DNA from: Lysobacterales bacterium
Lineage (GTDB): Bacteria > Pseudomonadota > Gammaproteobacteria > Xanthomonadales > SZUA-36
Direction of reading: 5' to 3'
NCBI GenBank assembly: GCA_014238945.1
Contig: JABAAB010000103.1
Coordinates: 1-64,000, forward strand
Length of the DNA: 64,000 bases
Below the pieces are notes generated by a model. It had not been told where the DNA came from. It ran no database searches and worked only from the letters and a program-made list of their open reading frames with translations. Both the position numbers and the translations under genes were made by a program. Shown here piece by piece: positions 1 to 9,568 of this stretch. Numbering within the stretch: the first letter of the stretch is position 1; each line of letters starts with the position of its first letter.

Positions 1-2235
1 ATCACGCAAGCGTACACCAGTTGCTGAATAAATGGCGTTGCCGATTGCCGGGGCCACCACGCTCAATGGTGGTTCTCCCAAACCGACGGGAAATTCCCCG
101 CTCTCAACAAAATCGATATGCAGTTCGGGCATATCGGCCATACGCAGCGGTGTGTAGCTGTCCAGGTTGGTGTCGGTCACCTGTCCATCGCTGATACCTG
201 TGCCCTCGTGCAGCGCCAGGCTCACACCCCACAGGGCTGCACTCTCGGCCTGGGCCAGTGCACCGTCGGGATGTATCACGGTACCGCAGTCGATGCTGTA
301 ATAGAGGTCCTTGACGGTTATTTTCCCGCTGCCCGAGTCGACTTTTACCCTGGCGACACAGGCGATCCATGTGGGCATATTACGTTCCTGGCCGAAACCG
401 GTGGCCACGCCCATGCCCTCGTTTTCTGCCAGTGCTTTACCCCAGCCAGATTGGGATTTTACCTGCTGCAACACATGGGCCAGGCGCTTCGCCCCGCCGA
501 CGCTGTTGGGTGCCGTGCCGGCGTTTTTCCCGGCACCATCGAGCAGGGCCAGGCGAAATTCAATGGGATCCCGGCCGGTGCTGTGCGCCACTTCGTCCAT
601 AAAGGATTCCGTACCCCAGGTGATCCAACCGGGACCCACGGCCCGCAACCAGCCGGGAAGGAACGTTTTTTGGGCCAAATCATTATTGATCGCACGCACA
701 CGATGGTTGGGGATGGTGTACCAGTGGTCGGCGCCGTTGATGGAAAACCCATCCACCTGGCCCGTGCCATCCACACCGGGAGCTATAAACCCGGGCGCCA
801 TGGAAAGGGTAGGCCAGCCGGCAGCGGCGGCATGATCAATACCGGTCAATTGCCCGTTGTCATCAAGACAGGCCCTGAAACGTGATACCGATGGTGAACG
901 CAGGCAGTCAAACCTGGAGTCGTCCGGGCGTGTGAACACCATTTTGACCGGTTTACCCAATGCCTTAGCAGTCAACACGGCCGGGACAATGTAATCACCG
1001 AACAATCGCCTGCCAAAGCCGCCACCAAGATAATACTGGTGTATTACGATTTGGTCTTCCGGTACTTCAAGTGCCGTGGCCAGGAAAGGAAGAATCAGGG
1101 ATTGCCATTGGTTTCCGGTGTGTATATGCCATTGACCGTCGCGGAATTCTGCGACCGAATTCATCGGTTCCAGGGTGAAGTGAAGTGCAGAGGATGTACG
1201 GTAAAGCGCATCCAGTTGTTGTTGGGCACTGTCCGCAGCCTGGCTAAAATCGCCCTCGTTGACAAACAGGGCACCAGAATCATCCTGCAGGACCAGACGC
1301 TCACCCTCGGCCAGAATATCGTCTTCCGATACCGAGGCGGTTGGTCCCGCCTGCCAATCCACGGTGACGGCATCGGCGGCCTTGATGGCACCCCATTGGG
1401 TAGTGGCCAGCACGGATACCCAGCCCTGGATAAGATCACTGGGGTCGCTGATGATCTCGTAACCCAGGTAGCCCGAAACCTGTTTGGCGGCCGCATCATC
1501 CACGCTTTTTACCACACTGCCGTAACGGGTCGGTGGTATCAGTGGTCGGGCATACACCATGCCTTCGATTCCGGCATCTATTCCATAGCGCGCGGTACCG
1601 GTGGATTTTTCCGGGATATCCAGCGCAGGTGTTGGTTTACCGAGCAGTTGCCTGTCCTTGGCGGCCTTGACGGGCATTGCCGCCAGTTCATCAGCAGTGA
1701 ACACCCGGTCAATGTTGCCGGTTTGCACGATCCTGGCATAGCTGATCGACTTGCTGCCACACGAAACCAGGCTGTTACCGGTCACACAGTCACCGGCCGC
1801 CTCACCCAGCAGCCTGGCGCCTTCATTAAGTAACACCGAACGGCCGGCAGCACCGGCTTGCGACAAGGCAGTGAAGGAAGTGAACACCGACCATGATCCA
1901 CCGGTGATCATATAGCCCCATTTGGCATCGGTATCGACATGTTTGATTTTGACATCGCTCCAGTTCACGCCCAGCTCTTCGGCCACGATGCGCCCCAGCG
2001 CGGTACCCACGTGCTGGCCCATCTCGGCCTTGGCAATATTGATCAGCGTGGTACCGTTCTGGTCCATTTCAAACCACACTGCAGGCGAGAACTTGCGCGC
2101 GCTCAGCTCGGCCCGGGCAGAGGTCGAAGGCAGCAGCCCGCCAAAGCCCATGACCAGGGACCCACTGATGGTGCTGATCATGAAAGAGCGGCGTGTGAGT
2201 TGCAGCTTGTTGGATTTTGACTTGATCTGTTTCAT
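1..2235 (-). CDS. iorB: Molybdopterin-binding large subunit of an IorB-type hydroxylase (3' end beyond window)
   Basis: Large subunit of a periplasmic molybdenum hydroxylase of the isoquinoline 1-oxidoreductase / aldehyde oxidase type, which oxidises aldehydes or N-heterocycles with water as oxygen donor. The reverse strand is open from an ATG at 2235 to base 1 (745 codons). The N-terminus has a Tat signal (LTRRSFM followed by a hydrophobic stretch), as is usual for this family. A YYLGGGFGRR segment fits the molybdopterin-binding region. The last visible residues (NAIYSATGVRLRD) match the usual C-terminal end of the family, so only a few codons lie outside. It begins 1 base after the stop of the iron-sulphur subunit gene, so the two form an operon. 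The substrate cannot be told from sequence. Confidence 0.9.
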   Translation of the reverse strand, partial: MKQIKSKSNKLQLTRRSFMISTISGSLVMGFGGLLPSTSARAELSARKFSPAVWFEMDQNGTTLINIAKAEMGQHVGTALGRIVAEELGVNWSDVKIKHVDTDAKWGYMITGGSWSVFTSFTALSQAGAAGRSVLLNEGARLLGEAAGDCVTGNSLVSCGSKSISYARIVQTGNIDRVFTADELAAMPVKAAKDRQLLGKPTPALDIPEKSTGTARYGIDAGIEGMVYARPLIPPTRYGSVVKSVDDAAAKQVSGYLGYEIISDPSDLIQGWVSVLATTQWGAIKAADAVTVDWQAGPTASVSEDDILAEGERLVLQDDSGALFVNEGDFSQAADSAQQQLDALYRTSSALHFTLEPMNSVAEFRDGQWHIHTGNQWQSLILPFLATALEVPEDQIVIHQYYLGGGFGRRLFGDYIVPAVLTAKALGKPVKMVFTRPDDSRFDCLRSPSVSRFRACLDDNGQLTGIDHAAAAGWPTLSMAPGFIAPGVDGTGQVDGFSINGADHWYTIPNHRVRAINNDLAQKTFLPGWLRAVGPGWITWGTESFMDEVAHSTGRDPIEFRLALLDGAGKNAGTAPNSVGGAKRLAHVLQQVKSQSGWGKALAENEGMGVATGFGQERNMPTWIACVARVKVDSGSGKITVKDLYYSIDCGTVIHPDGALAQAESAALWGVSLALHEGTGISDGQVTDTNLDSYTPLRMADMPELHIDFVESGEFPVGLGEPPLSVVAPAIGNAIYSATGVRLRD

Positions 2236-2236
2236 C

Positions 2237-2704
2237 TTATGACTCCCCGCCGCTGTTCATTGCGGCCGCTGTCCTGATGGCCTTCTTAATGCGGATGTAG
2301 GACATGCAACGGCACAGATTGCCTGTCATATGTTCCACAATCTCCTCGTCCGAGGGGTTTGGATTATTGTTCAGCAGGTCTGCTGCCTGCATGATCTGTC
2401 CGGACTGGCAATAACCGCATTGCGGTACCTGTTCCGTGATCCAGGCCAACTGAAGCGGGTGCTCGCCGGCAGCGTGCAAGCCTTCAATGGTGGTGACTTC
2501 ACTGTTTTTCGCGGCACCAACAGTCACGGAACAGGAACGCACCGGTGCGCCGTTCATGTGCACGGTGCAGGCCCCACACATGGCAATACCGCAACCAAAC
2601 TTGGCGCCGGTTAAACCATACTCGTCGCGAATGACCCACAGCAATGGGGTGTCACTCTCTGCCTTGGTGGAAACCTGTTTGCCGTTAAGTGTAAATGTGA
2701 TCAT
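2237..2704 (-). CDS. iorA: [2Fe-2S] small subunit of the IorAB-type hydroxylase
   Basis: Electron-transfer subunit carrying two [2Fe-2S] clusters and passing electrons from the molybdenum site of the large subunit. The 155-residue product starts MITFTLNGK. It shows the plant-ferredoxin-type motif [15 protein letters not shown] and the C-terminal helical cluster motif CGYCQSGQ with a later NLCRC. The ATG at 2704 has AAAGG about 8 bases upstream. An upstream in-frame extension to 3133 exists but has no family-like sequence, and the family length is about 150. It is the first gene of the two-gene operon and diverges from the flavoprotein gene at 3095. Confidence 0.92.
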   Translation of the reverse strand: MITFTLNGKQVSTKAESDTPLLWVIRDEYGLTGAKFGCGIAMCGACTVHMNGAPVRSCSVTVGAAKNSEVTTIEGLHAAGEHPLQLAWITEQVPQCGYCQSGQIMQAADLLNNNPNPSDEEIVEHMTGNLCRCMSYIRIKKAIRTAAAMNSGGES

Positions 2705-3094
2705 CGTGTCAGCCTTTGTGTGAGAACAGCGGTCGTTAAAGCCATATTGCCCCATATTACCTATAGCCCAAAAGTATGGCCTGGCATCTGATAATACGAC
2801 ATCAACCAGATCAGTGCGAAATTTGAGCTTTTGCGGCTGTCTGGCACTGAATATCTGGTGCCAGATAACCGCCACCGGCCGGCCGCTTGCAAACCCATAC
2901 CTGCGCCGTACCAGAAAGCTGCCACGCCGCTTCCGTTTCAATGGCGGGACAATCGTTTGGGAACCGACTTTGGCACTGCACTTCGGCCGGCAGGAATCCG
3001 GCTCGATATCGTAATAAACACGGTTTGGATGTGTTTTTTGTGCACAGGTCCTGTCAACGACTACACTAGCAACAACCGACCTGGAGAAAGGCTC
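2705..3094. promoter_or_regulatory. Divergent intergenic region between iorA and the SpdH-like operon
   Basis: About 390 bases separate two divergent operons, so promoters for both should lie here. On the plus strand TACACT at 3062-3067 with TTGTGC at 3038-3043 (18-base spacer) is a weak candidate promoter for the flavoprotein gene. The Shine-Dalgarno sequence GGAGAAAG lies at 3083-3090. No clear operator palindrome was seen. Open frames crossing the region lack recognisable protein features. Confidence 0.4.
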
Positions 3095-5098
3095 ATGAAA
3101 CGAAGGGACAGGCGACTTGGAATGGACCGCCATATCACGCGCCGTGATTTCCTCAATGGCACCAGTATTGCGGTAACCGGATCACTGCTGTCGGCGCCCC
3201 TGTCACAGGCCCTGGCTGCGTTGGGTTCATCACCCAGTGCCCAGATGACACCCGGCTACTACCCACCCATTCGGGACGGGTTGCGCGGCAGTCATACCGG
3301 GTCATTCGAGGTGGCGCATCGTCTGCGCGATGGTGCTCGCTTTGACGCCCCGGAACATTCCACGGATACCGGTGAAGAGTACGACCTGGTGGTAGTTGGT
3401 GGTGGCATCAGCGGACTTTCAGCGGCTCACTTTTTTCGCAAGGAAGCAGAACCCGAGGCACGGATTCTGATCATTGAGAATCACGATGATTTCGGCGGCC
3501 ACGCCAAGCGCAATGAATTTGAATACAAGGGCCGCACCCTGGTAGACCTGGGTGGCGCCGAGTATATCGAGGCACCGTGGAGCTTCCCGGACTCCGCGAA
3601 AACCCTGCTCAATGATATGGGTGTCGATGTCAGCCTCGCGCAACAGGTCTTTGACCACGACCTCTATCCCTCCCTGGGTATGCAATGCGGTGTGTTTTTT
3701 GACAAAAAAACTTACGGCAGCGACGTACTGGTTGCGGGTGATCCTGCCATACCGCTGAGTGAGCAACAGCACGCCTACGTAACACTACCTGCCGAGTTGG
3801 AGAAAGCGACCGGAGACCCGGGTGCGGTTCGTGCTTTCCTGGAAAAAACACCGCTGTCAGCAGCAGCGAGAGAGGAGATTTTTACACTTTTCTGCGACCA
3901 GCAGGATTACCTTGAGGGTAAATCACGTGAGCAGAGGTTGTCCCTGTTGCGTTCTGTTTCCTACGTGGATTTTTTACGCCAATACGTCGGTTCCAGCTCG
4001 GAGGTCATCGATTTTTTCTGGATGTGGCGCGGTGGTTATATGGGCAGTGGCACAGACCTGGCACCGGCGCTGGCAGCGTTTCGCTATGGCTTGCCCGGCG
4101 GTGCGGGACTGGGCATTGACGCTGAATTACAGCCACGGGAGGGGTCAGCCAAACACAGTTATAAGGAAGACCTTCATTTTCCGGATGGCAATGCCTCCGT
4201 TGCACGCCTGCTGGTCCGCCACATGATACCCGCGGTAGCGCCAGGTAGCTCAATGCACGATATCGTGTCCGCAAGATTTGATTATAGCAAGCTGGATCGC
4301 CCGGACACTCCGGTTCGGATCCGGCTGAACTCTACCGTGGTGCAGGCGCGCCACCTGGGAAACCCCGATACAGCGAAGCAGGTCGAAGTGACCTATGTGC
4401 AGGACGGTGTTGCCAGCCGGGTGCGTGCCCGCCGCTGTGTGATGGCCTGCTACCACGCCATGATCCCGCACCTGTGTCCGGAAATTCCAGAAGCACAAAA
4501 ACAGGCCCTCAAGAAAACAATCCGCATGCCGCTGGTCTCTACCAATGTGCTGGTGGACAACTGGGACGCATTCAGAAAGCTGGGGGTTTTTGCCGCCTAT
4601 TGTCCGCGCAGCTATTTTTGTGATGTCCGGCTCACCTACCCACTGCGGTTCGCAGACTATCAATCAGCAAGGTCGCCTGATGAGCCCATCACGGTTCATA
4701 TGTATCGCATCCCGCTGTCCGGCGAAGGAAGTGGTGTCGAGCAATTTCGGGCAGGTCGACATGAACTGCTTGGTACATCCTTTGCCACTTTCGAGCAGAA
4801 CATCCGCGGTCAACTGGGTGGCATGCTGGGCGGGGGTGGTTTTGACCCGGCCCGGGATATCAAGGCCATCACCGTGAACCGCTGGCCGCATGGCTATGCG
4901 GTGGGCTATGACTACGAAACGAACGGTCTGAACTGGTTTAGCGAACCCTGGCCGGACGAGCGCAAGCTGTGGCTCAAGGGGAGACAGCGATTTGGCCTGA
5001 TCGCCATGGCAAATTCTGACGCCGGAGCGAGTGCCATGACCGAGGGCGCGATAGAACAGGGTTATCGCGCCACGCAGGATTTGCTGAAGACACTGTGA
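3095..5098 (+). CDS. Tat-exported FAD-dependent amine oxidoreductase, spermidine dehydrogenase-like
   Basis: A 667-residue flavoprotein of the NAD(P)-binding Rossmann / flavin amine oxidoreductase type. The N-terminus ([13 protein letters not shown], hydrophobic stretch, then ALA) is a twin-arginine signal, so the enzyme is exported folded with its FAD. The dinucleotide-binding motif [16 protein letters not shown] is near residues 99-114 and is followed by [13 protein letters not shown]. Layout and length resemble periplasmic spermidine dehydrogenases, which split polyamines into aminoaldehyde and diamine, but the substrate is not proven. The ATG at 3095 is chosen for GGAGAAAG 4 bases upstream; an internal ATG at 3122 also leaves the Tat motif intact. 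Its TGA overlaps the GTG start of prpE by 4 bases, so translation is probably coupled. Confidence 0.82.
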   Translation: MKRRDRRLGMDRHITRRDFLNGTSIAVTGSLLSAPLSQALAALGSSPSAQMTPGYYPPIRDGLRGSHTGSFEVAHRLRDGARFDAPEHSTDTGEEYDLVVVGGGISGLSAAHFFRKEAEPEARILIIENHDDFGGHAKRNEFEYKGRTLVDLGGAEYIEAPWSFPDSAKTLLNDMGVDVSLAQQVFDHDLYPSLGMQCGVFFDKKTYGSDVLVAGDPAIPLSEQQHAYVTLPAELEKATGDPGAVRAFLEKTPLSAAAREEIFTLFCDQQDYLEGKSREQRLSLLRSVSYVDFLRQYVGSSSEVIDFFWMWRGGYMGSGTDLAPALAAFRYGLPGGAGLGIDAELQPREGSAKHSYKEDLHFPDGNASVARLLVRHMIPAVAPGSSMHDIVSARFDYSKLDRPDTPVRIRLNSTVVQARHLGNPDTAKQVEVTYVQDGVASRVRARRCVMACYHAMIPHLCPEIPEAQKQALKKTIRMPLVSTNVLVDNWDAFRKLGVFAAYCPRSYFCDVRLTYPLRFADYQSARSPDEPITVHMYRIPLSGEGSGVEQFRAGRHELLGTSFATFEQNIRGQLGGMLGGGGFDPARDIKAITVNRWPHGYAVGYDYETNGLNWFSEPWPDERKLWLKGRQRFGLIAMANSDAGASAMTEGAIEQGYRATQDLLKTL

Positions 5099-6996
5099 GT
5101 AAATTTGAAATCGTACACCGGCGCTCGATAGAGCAAGCGGAAGAATTCTGGGCGGAAGCTGCCACGGGGATCGAGTGGGACAAGCCGTGGGAGCGGGTGC
5201 TCGATGCCAGCAATGCACCGTTTTATCGCTGGTTCAGCGGCGGCCGGCTGAACACCTGCCACAACGCACTGGACCGGCATGTGAACGGTGGTCGAGCAGA
5301 CCAGGTGGCACTCATCTATGACAGCCCGTTAACGGATAGTCAACGTAAGCTCACCTATCGCGAATTGCGGGACCAGACCGCGTTGTTCGCCGGTGTTCTT
5401 GCGGCCCGGGGTATCACCCGGGGTGATCGTGTCATTGTCTATATGCCGATGATCCCCGAAGCGCTGGTGGCCGTGCTGGCCTGCGCCCGCATCGGTGCCG
5501 TTCATTCGGTGGTGTTTGGCGGTTTCGCCGCCAACGAACTGGCTACCCGCATCGATGACGCCAAACCCAGTGCGGTTATTTCCGCGTCATGTGGCATCGA
5601 ACCGAATCGCATAGTCTCCTATAAACCGCTGCTTGACAGGGCGATTGAGTTGGCATCGCACATACCTGATTTTTGCATCATCCTGCAGCGACCTCAGGAA
5701 CACGCAGAACTGACCCCCGGCTTTGATATCGACTGGCACGACGCGGTGGCCGCAGCAAGCCCGCAGGATTGCGTGAGTTTAGATGCCAATGATCCGTTGT
5801 ACATCCTGTACACCTCCGGTACGACCGGAGAACCCAAGGGCATTGTGCGTGACAACGGTGGCCACGCTGTCGCGCTGCACTGGACCATGAAAAATATCTA
5901 CGGCATCGCACCGGGCGAGGTCTACTGGGCGGCTTCGGATATCGGCTGGATTGTGGGTCATTCCTACATCATGTACGCGCCGTTATTGCACGGCAATACA
6001 ACCCTCCTGTATGAAGGCAAGCCCGTCGGGACTCCGGATGCAGGTGCGTTCTGGCGGGTAGTTTCCGAGCACAAGGTCGCCGGTATGTTTACCGCGCCCA
6101 CCGCGCTGCGGGCCATCAAACAACAGGACCCGGAGGGTACGCTGGCTGGCAATTACGACCTTTCAGCTCTTCGTTCGCTGTTCCTGGCCGGGGAACGTTG
6201 TGACCCTGCCACGCTGCACTGGGCGGAAAAAACACTGGGCGTTCCTGTCATTGACCACTGGTGGCAAACGGAAACCGGCTGGGCAATTGCATCCAATTGT
6301 ATCGGTATTGAGCCACTGCCGGTCAAGCCGGGATCTACCACACTCGCCACACCGGGTTGGGATGTTACGGTACTGGATGCCGGGGGCAGCAAAATGCCAA
6401 CCGGTAAAATCGGCGCCATCGCCTGCAAGCTACCGCTACCGCCGGGCACACTACTGGGTTTCTGGCAGGCCGATGATCGCTACAGGAAAAGCTACCTCGA
6501 GCGGTTTCCGGGCTATTACGAAACCGGTGACGCCGGCTACATCGATGAGGATGGTTACATCTATGTGATGTCGCGAACAGATGACATCATCAATGTCGCC
6601 GGACATCGTCTGTCGACCGGCGCCATCGAAGAGGTGCTGGCCGCCCACCCCGATGTTGCCGAGTGTGCGGTCATGGGTGTTGCAGATGATTTGAAAGGTC
6701 AACTGCCTGTCGGCCTGCTGGTATTGAAGGCCGGTGTGGACCGCAATCCTGATGACATTGTGACCGAAGTGATCAACCTGGTCCGCGAACGCATAGGTCC
6801 CGTTGTCGCCTTCAAGAAGGCGGTGGTCGCTGACCGTTTGCCAAAAACAAGGTCGGGCAAGATCTTGCGGGGCACCATGCGCAAGATAGCGGACAGCGAA
6901 GAGTATCGATTGCCCGCGACCATTGAAGACCCGACCGTGCTTACTGAAATCAGGCAGGCATTACAGTCAATTGGTTACGCTGGTGGTGCAATCTGA
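5095..6996 (+). CDS. prpE: Propionyl-CoA synthetase (AMP-forming)
   Basis: An acyl-adenylate-forming ligase converting propionate, ATP and CoA to propionyl-CoA. The 633-residue length and the CHNALDRHV and VVFGGFAANELA segments match PrpE more than acetyl-CoA synthetase. The P-loop-like adenylation motif YTSGTTGEPKG, the A8 region YETGDAGYIDEDGYIYVMSR and the C-terminal PKTRSGK are present. The last lysine (about residue 589) is the one acetylated for control in related enzymes. It begins with GTG overlapping the stop of the flavoprotein gene (GTGA). No prpBCD genes are nearby, so the usual methylcitrate context is missing. The pairing with an amine oxidoreductase suggests activation of a short acid derived from its product, which is inference. 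Confidence 0.93.
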   Translation: MSKFEIVHRRSIEQAEEFWAEAATGIEWDKPWERVLDASNAPFYRWFSGGRLNTCHNALDRHVNGGRADQVALIYDSPLTDSQRKLTYRELRDQTALFAGVLAARGITRGDRVIVYMPMIPEALVAVLACARIGAVHSVVFGGFAANELATRIDDAKPSAVISASCGIEPNRIVSYKPLLDRAIELASHIPDFCIILQRPQEHAELTPGFDIDWHDAVAAASPQDCVSLDANDPLYILYTSGTTGEPKGIVRDNGGHAVALHWTMKNIYGIAPGEVYWAASDIGWIVGHSYIMYAPLLHGNTTLLYEGKPVGTPDAGAFWRVVSEHKVAGMFTAPTALRAIKQQDPEGTLAGNYDLSALRSLFLAGERCDPATLHWAEKTLGVPVIDHWWQTETGWAIASNCIGIEPLPVKPGSTTLATPGWDVTVLDAGGSKMPTGKIGAIACKLPLPPGTLLGFWQADDRYRKSYLERFPGYYETGDAGYIDEDGYIYVMSRTDDIINVAGHRLSTGAIEEVLAAHPDVAECAVMGVADDLKGQLPVGLLVLKAGVDRNPDDIVTEVINLVRERIGPVVAFKKAVVADRLPKTRSGKILRGTMRKIADSEEYRLPATIEDPTVLTEIRQALQSIGYAGGAI

Positions 6997-7013
6997 ACCC
7001 GATGGAGAGAATC

Positions 7014-7424
7014 ATGTATAGAGTTCCGTTACTGTTATTGACACTTTTTTGCCAGCCGGCCACTGCCGACCATCACGGCGATGGTCCCGCCACCCCCTGC
7101 CACCAGTACTATCCAGAAATCCCCGGCGAGCTATTGCTGGAGAACGACAAAATGGTGGTGCAACGATTCATTATCCAGCCCGGCCAGTACGAGGGCATCC
7201 ACCGTCATCCACCTGACCAGTTATACATCCACGTCAAAGGCGGCGAGTGGACGGTCAAGTACGGGGATGACTCCACAACCAGCAACTCGCCAGATGGTGA
7301 AATCGGCTGGAGTGACACCGCGGTTGATATGAGCGCACTTCACGAGTCGGGCAACACCGGTGATGAGCCAATCGACCTGATCTGGGTAACTTTGAAACCC
7401 GGATGCATGGCTCCTGCCGGTTGA
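7014..7424 (+). CDS. Secreted cupin-domain protein
   Basis: A 136-residue protein with a signal peptide (MYRVPLLLLTLF to about QPATA). The small beta-barrel cupin domain has a histidine-rich metal-binding pattern (GIHRHPPDQLYIHVKGGEW). ATG 7014 is preferred because GGAGAG lies 4-5 bases upstream; the in-frame ATG at 7002 would overlap that site. The gene begins 17 bases after prpE and is probably its operon partner. The function is not known. A mature periplasmic cupin beside a periplasmic oxidoreductase may act on the same pathway. Confidence 0.75.
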   Translation: MYRVPLLLLTLFCQPATADHHGDGPATPCHQYYPEIPGELLLENDKMVVQRFIIQPGQYEGIHRHPPDQLYIHVKGGEWTVKYGDDSTTSNSPDGEIGWSDTAVDMSALHESGNTGDEPIDLIWVTLKPGCMAPAG

Positions 7425-7494
7425 CCCGACCTTTCAGGCAATTGGAATGATGGGTGTACTTGCCTGCTTGATTTTTGCAGGGGATACCGACCAA

Positions 7495-7522
7495 TTGACA
7501 GCGCTGAAAAAAATTGTACTTT
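7495..7522 (+). promoter_or_regulatory. Candidate sigma70 promoter ahead of the 17-codon frame
   Basis: TTGACA (7495-7500) is a perfect -35 box. After 16 bases comes TACTTT (7517-7522), a plausible -10 box. Transcription would start near 7530, about 60 bases before the small frame at 7589. Confidence 0.45.
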
Positions 7523-7588
7523 AAGGCAGGTACTTCGCAGTGATGACACCATACGAAAATAGCCAATACCAGAACCAGGAGGTATTTC

Positions 7589-7642
7589 ATGTATTTCAGT
7601 CAGATCACCGAAAAACCCGAAAAAACAGGGAGTTACCGGTAG
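7589..7642 (+). CDS. Possible 17-residue small protein or leader peptide
   Basis: ATG 7589 encodes MYFSQITEKPEKTGSYR then TAG. An AGGAGG ribosome site ends 6 bases before the ATG, one of the best in the window, and a promoter-like sequence lies upstream. No recognisable family. It could be a real small protein, a leader peptide whose downstream gene has been lost, or the surviving 5' end of a deleted gene. Confidence 0.35.
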   Translation: MYFSQITEKPEKTGSYR

Positions 7643-7864
7643 GTAATTTTATCTCGTACCACAGTGCGCCACGCCAACACCTGGTCTCAGGGACGCCTGG
7701 ATCCTGACTTTCGCGACTGCAACAACGCGACAGTCCATTATGACCTGCCGTCCGCCGGCAGGCTGAGAGTGATCCACATCGCGCGGATGGTTAACGACAA
7801 CGCGGGCATGTGCGAAGATTTGTCTTCGGTACCTCGATGCGCCGGGAACGAGGATGATCGGCAG

Positions 7865-8740
7865 TCAGCCGGGTGGTTCGCGCAGATGATCGTAGCGAGC
7901 CCCCAGAGGGCCTCTGAGGGTCCAGACATGTAACGTCTGCCCGTCACGAAATATCACCAGCTCAACGCTTGCTCCCAGCACACCCTGGGTGGTCAAGATG
8001 TAGAGAGCGCTGGGATCGAAGATACGCTCCCCCGCATAGCTGAAAATGTAGTCCCCGCCCTGCAGGCCTGAGCCATCGCCGGCGGAGCCCAGCAGCAGGT
8101 CGGCGACCCGTACCCGGTTTCTGCGGCCACTGGCGAACAGAATCCTGTCATAATCCTCGTCTCCAACTTCCTGCCTGAAACGATCCTGGATATCCCGCAG
8201 TTCCTGGCTGTGCCGGGCACTGGTGGACCAGCCATCGCGCCTGGCGCGGTCGCGGGCTGTGAGTTTTTCGAGTTCCACCGCATCGAAACGCAGTCGCAGG
8301 CGCCTCACTTCAGAGACGCTCAAGCCCTGTTCATAAAGCGCCTTTTCATCAAACCACAACTGGGCGAATTCACTTCCCCGGTCCTCGCCGGATGGGGACT
8401 CGGAATCTGTCGACTTCGCCTCGCCAGCTGAGGTCTGACCGGTAAGCTTGTTAATCTCCGATACCTGCTGCTTGAGTTGCTGGAGTTCGTCGGCCAGTGC
8501 GAGCCGCTTATTGCGCTCACGCCCCAGTGCTTCACTGAGTTCTTCAATGGTGTCCGATAAATCATGGGATGCTTCATGTACCCGATCGCTGGCGGCCAGC
8601 GCCGGTGATTGCGTCGGTGATTGCGTCGGTACGGGGGAGACGGGAGCACTGGCGCGGGGAAACCAGACCAGCGCCAGCACAAGGCTCACCAATCCGCCGG
8701 TTGCGGCGGAGACTCCAATGACTGACCTTAAACCGGGCAT
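7865..8740 (-). CDS. Membrane-anchored coiled-coil protein with C-terminal PDZ domain
   Basis: A 291-residue protein not assigned to a named family. It has a single N-terminal transmembrane segment (about residues 8-28), then a Pro/Ser/Thr linker with a PTQSPTQSP duplication. A coiled coil follows (about residues 55-100, DTIEELSEALGRERNKRLAL), then a helical middle part. A PDZ-like end (about 210-285, including GSGLQGGDYIFSYAGERIFD) probably binds peptides in the periplasm. It starts 23 bases after the stop of the upstream Gly/Asn-rich protein gene and is probably co-transcribed with it. PDZ domains of this kind often occur in periplasmic proteases, but no protease domain is visible. Confidence 0.72.
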   Translation of the reverse strand: MPGLRSVIGVSAATGGLVSLVLALVWFPRASAPVSPVPTQSPTQSPALAASDRVHEASHDLSDTIEELSEALGRERNKRLALADELQQLKQQVSEINKLTGQTSAGEAKSTDSESPSGEDRGSEFAQLWFDEKALYEQGLSVSEVRRLRLRFDAVELEKLTARDRARRDGWSTSARHSQELRDIQDRFRQEVGDEDYDRILFASGRRNRVRVADLLLGSAGDGSGLQGGDYIFSYAGERIFDPSALYILTTQGVLGASVELVIFRDGQTLHVWTLRGPLGARYDHLREPPG

Positions 8741-8763
8741 GAAGACCCTATGACCAACGTGGT

Positions 8764-9306
8764 TTACGGTTTGATGTGGTCGTAGCCGTTCGCCGGTGTG
8801 GCGCCGTCCCAGTCGTAACCGTCCTTGCTGACCGACAAGACGACGACATCGTAGTAACCATCATCCGCCTTGTTAACGCAGAAATCACGGGTCACACCGG
8901 ACCCCGGGGGGCCATCGGGGCAGCCCACGCCGCCGTCCAGTCCGGAGTAGTCTTCGGTGGGGCCACCGACGATGTTGTATTCAACTCCGTCTTTCATCGC
9001 CCTCATCGACACCACCGCGTCCAGCACAGGGTTACCTTCCTGGTCAGCCACAAATGCCTGTACATGGATGTGCTGGTTGCGGCCGCCGGTAGCAGCCCAT
9101 TCGATGCAGGGGACGGTCAGCGTTCCGCCGCCTGGCGGTGGTTCGCCGCCTCCACCTCCGCCGTTTCCATTCCCGTTGCCATTGTTACCGTTACCACTGT
9201 TGCCGTTGCCACCCTTGTCGGCCAGCGCGGGCATGGCCAGAAACAGACATGCCATCAACAACAATATTGTCTTGCATGTCATTTTCAGTTTTCTTTCACT
9301 GTCCAT
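8764..9306 (-). CDS. Secreted protein with Gly/Asn-rich linker, unknown function
   Basis: A 180-residue protein with a signal peptide (KTILLLMACLFLAMPALA). A low-complexity stretch (residues 31-61, bases 9124-9216) is made of repeated NG and G units followed by EPPPGGG. The C-terminal part (about residues 62-180) looks like a beta-sandwich (HIHVQAFVADQEGNPVLDAVV), similar to Ig-like or carboxypeptidase-regulatory folds, with four cysteines. ATG 9306 has GGAGAG about 5 bases upstream. The first gene of a two-gene unit with the PDZ protein, so the two products may meet in the envelope. Not otherwise recognised. Confidence 0.7.
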   Translation of the reverse strand: MDSERKLKMTCKTILLLMACLFLAMPALADKGGNGNSGNGNNGNGNGNGGGGGGEPPPGGGTLTVPCIEWAATGGRNQHIHVQAFVADQEGNPVLDAVVSMRAMKDGVEYNIVGGPTEDYSGLDGGVGCPDGPPGSGVTRDFCVNKADDGYYDVVVLSVSKDGYDWDGATPANGYDHIKP

Positions 9307-9568
9307 TGCTCTCTCCTGTTGCTTTACCGGCCCGAATTCGGACTGTTATGCCTTTCAGGGCCTCACAAATTGGCAAAACCAATCAACCCCAAGTATACGT
9401 GGTTTAACCACTGTTTTGCCAGAGTCCTCAGATTATTGAGCCATAGAAATCAGCGTCTCAATAGAGGTGGAATTCCGGGAAAAGAGCTCTTTTCCCACTT
9501 CTACTCGCACTGTTTGAACCTGATTTAAAACCGGCTTCGGGTTACAATCTCTGTGCTGGGGCAAAAAT

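Larger units (their letters stand above)
7425..7864. other. Intergenic region between convergent units
   Basis: This 440-base stretch has no conventional gene. It holds a good promoter-like sequence (7495-7522) and a 17-codon frame with a near-perfect ribosome site (7589-7642), listed separately. A GC-rich hairpin CTGCCG/CGGCAG lies near 7744-7760 without a T-run. An open frame running from 7664 into the PDZ gene on the other strand is judged a shadow. Confidence 0.5.

Noticed and set aside
118-885. Long plus-strand open frame of 255 codons
   Set aside because: It lies opposite iorB, whose reverse-strand frame has clear family motifs; the plus-strand product has no recognisable features.
7664-7933. 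Plus-strand frame of 89 codons
   Set aside because: No ribosome site, and its end runs opposite the better supported PDZ gene.
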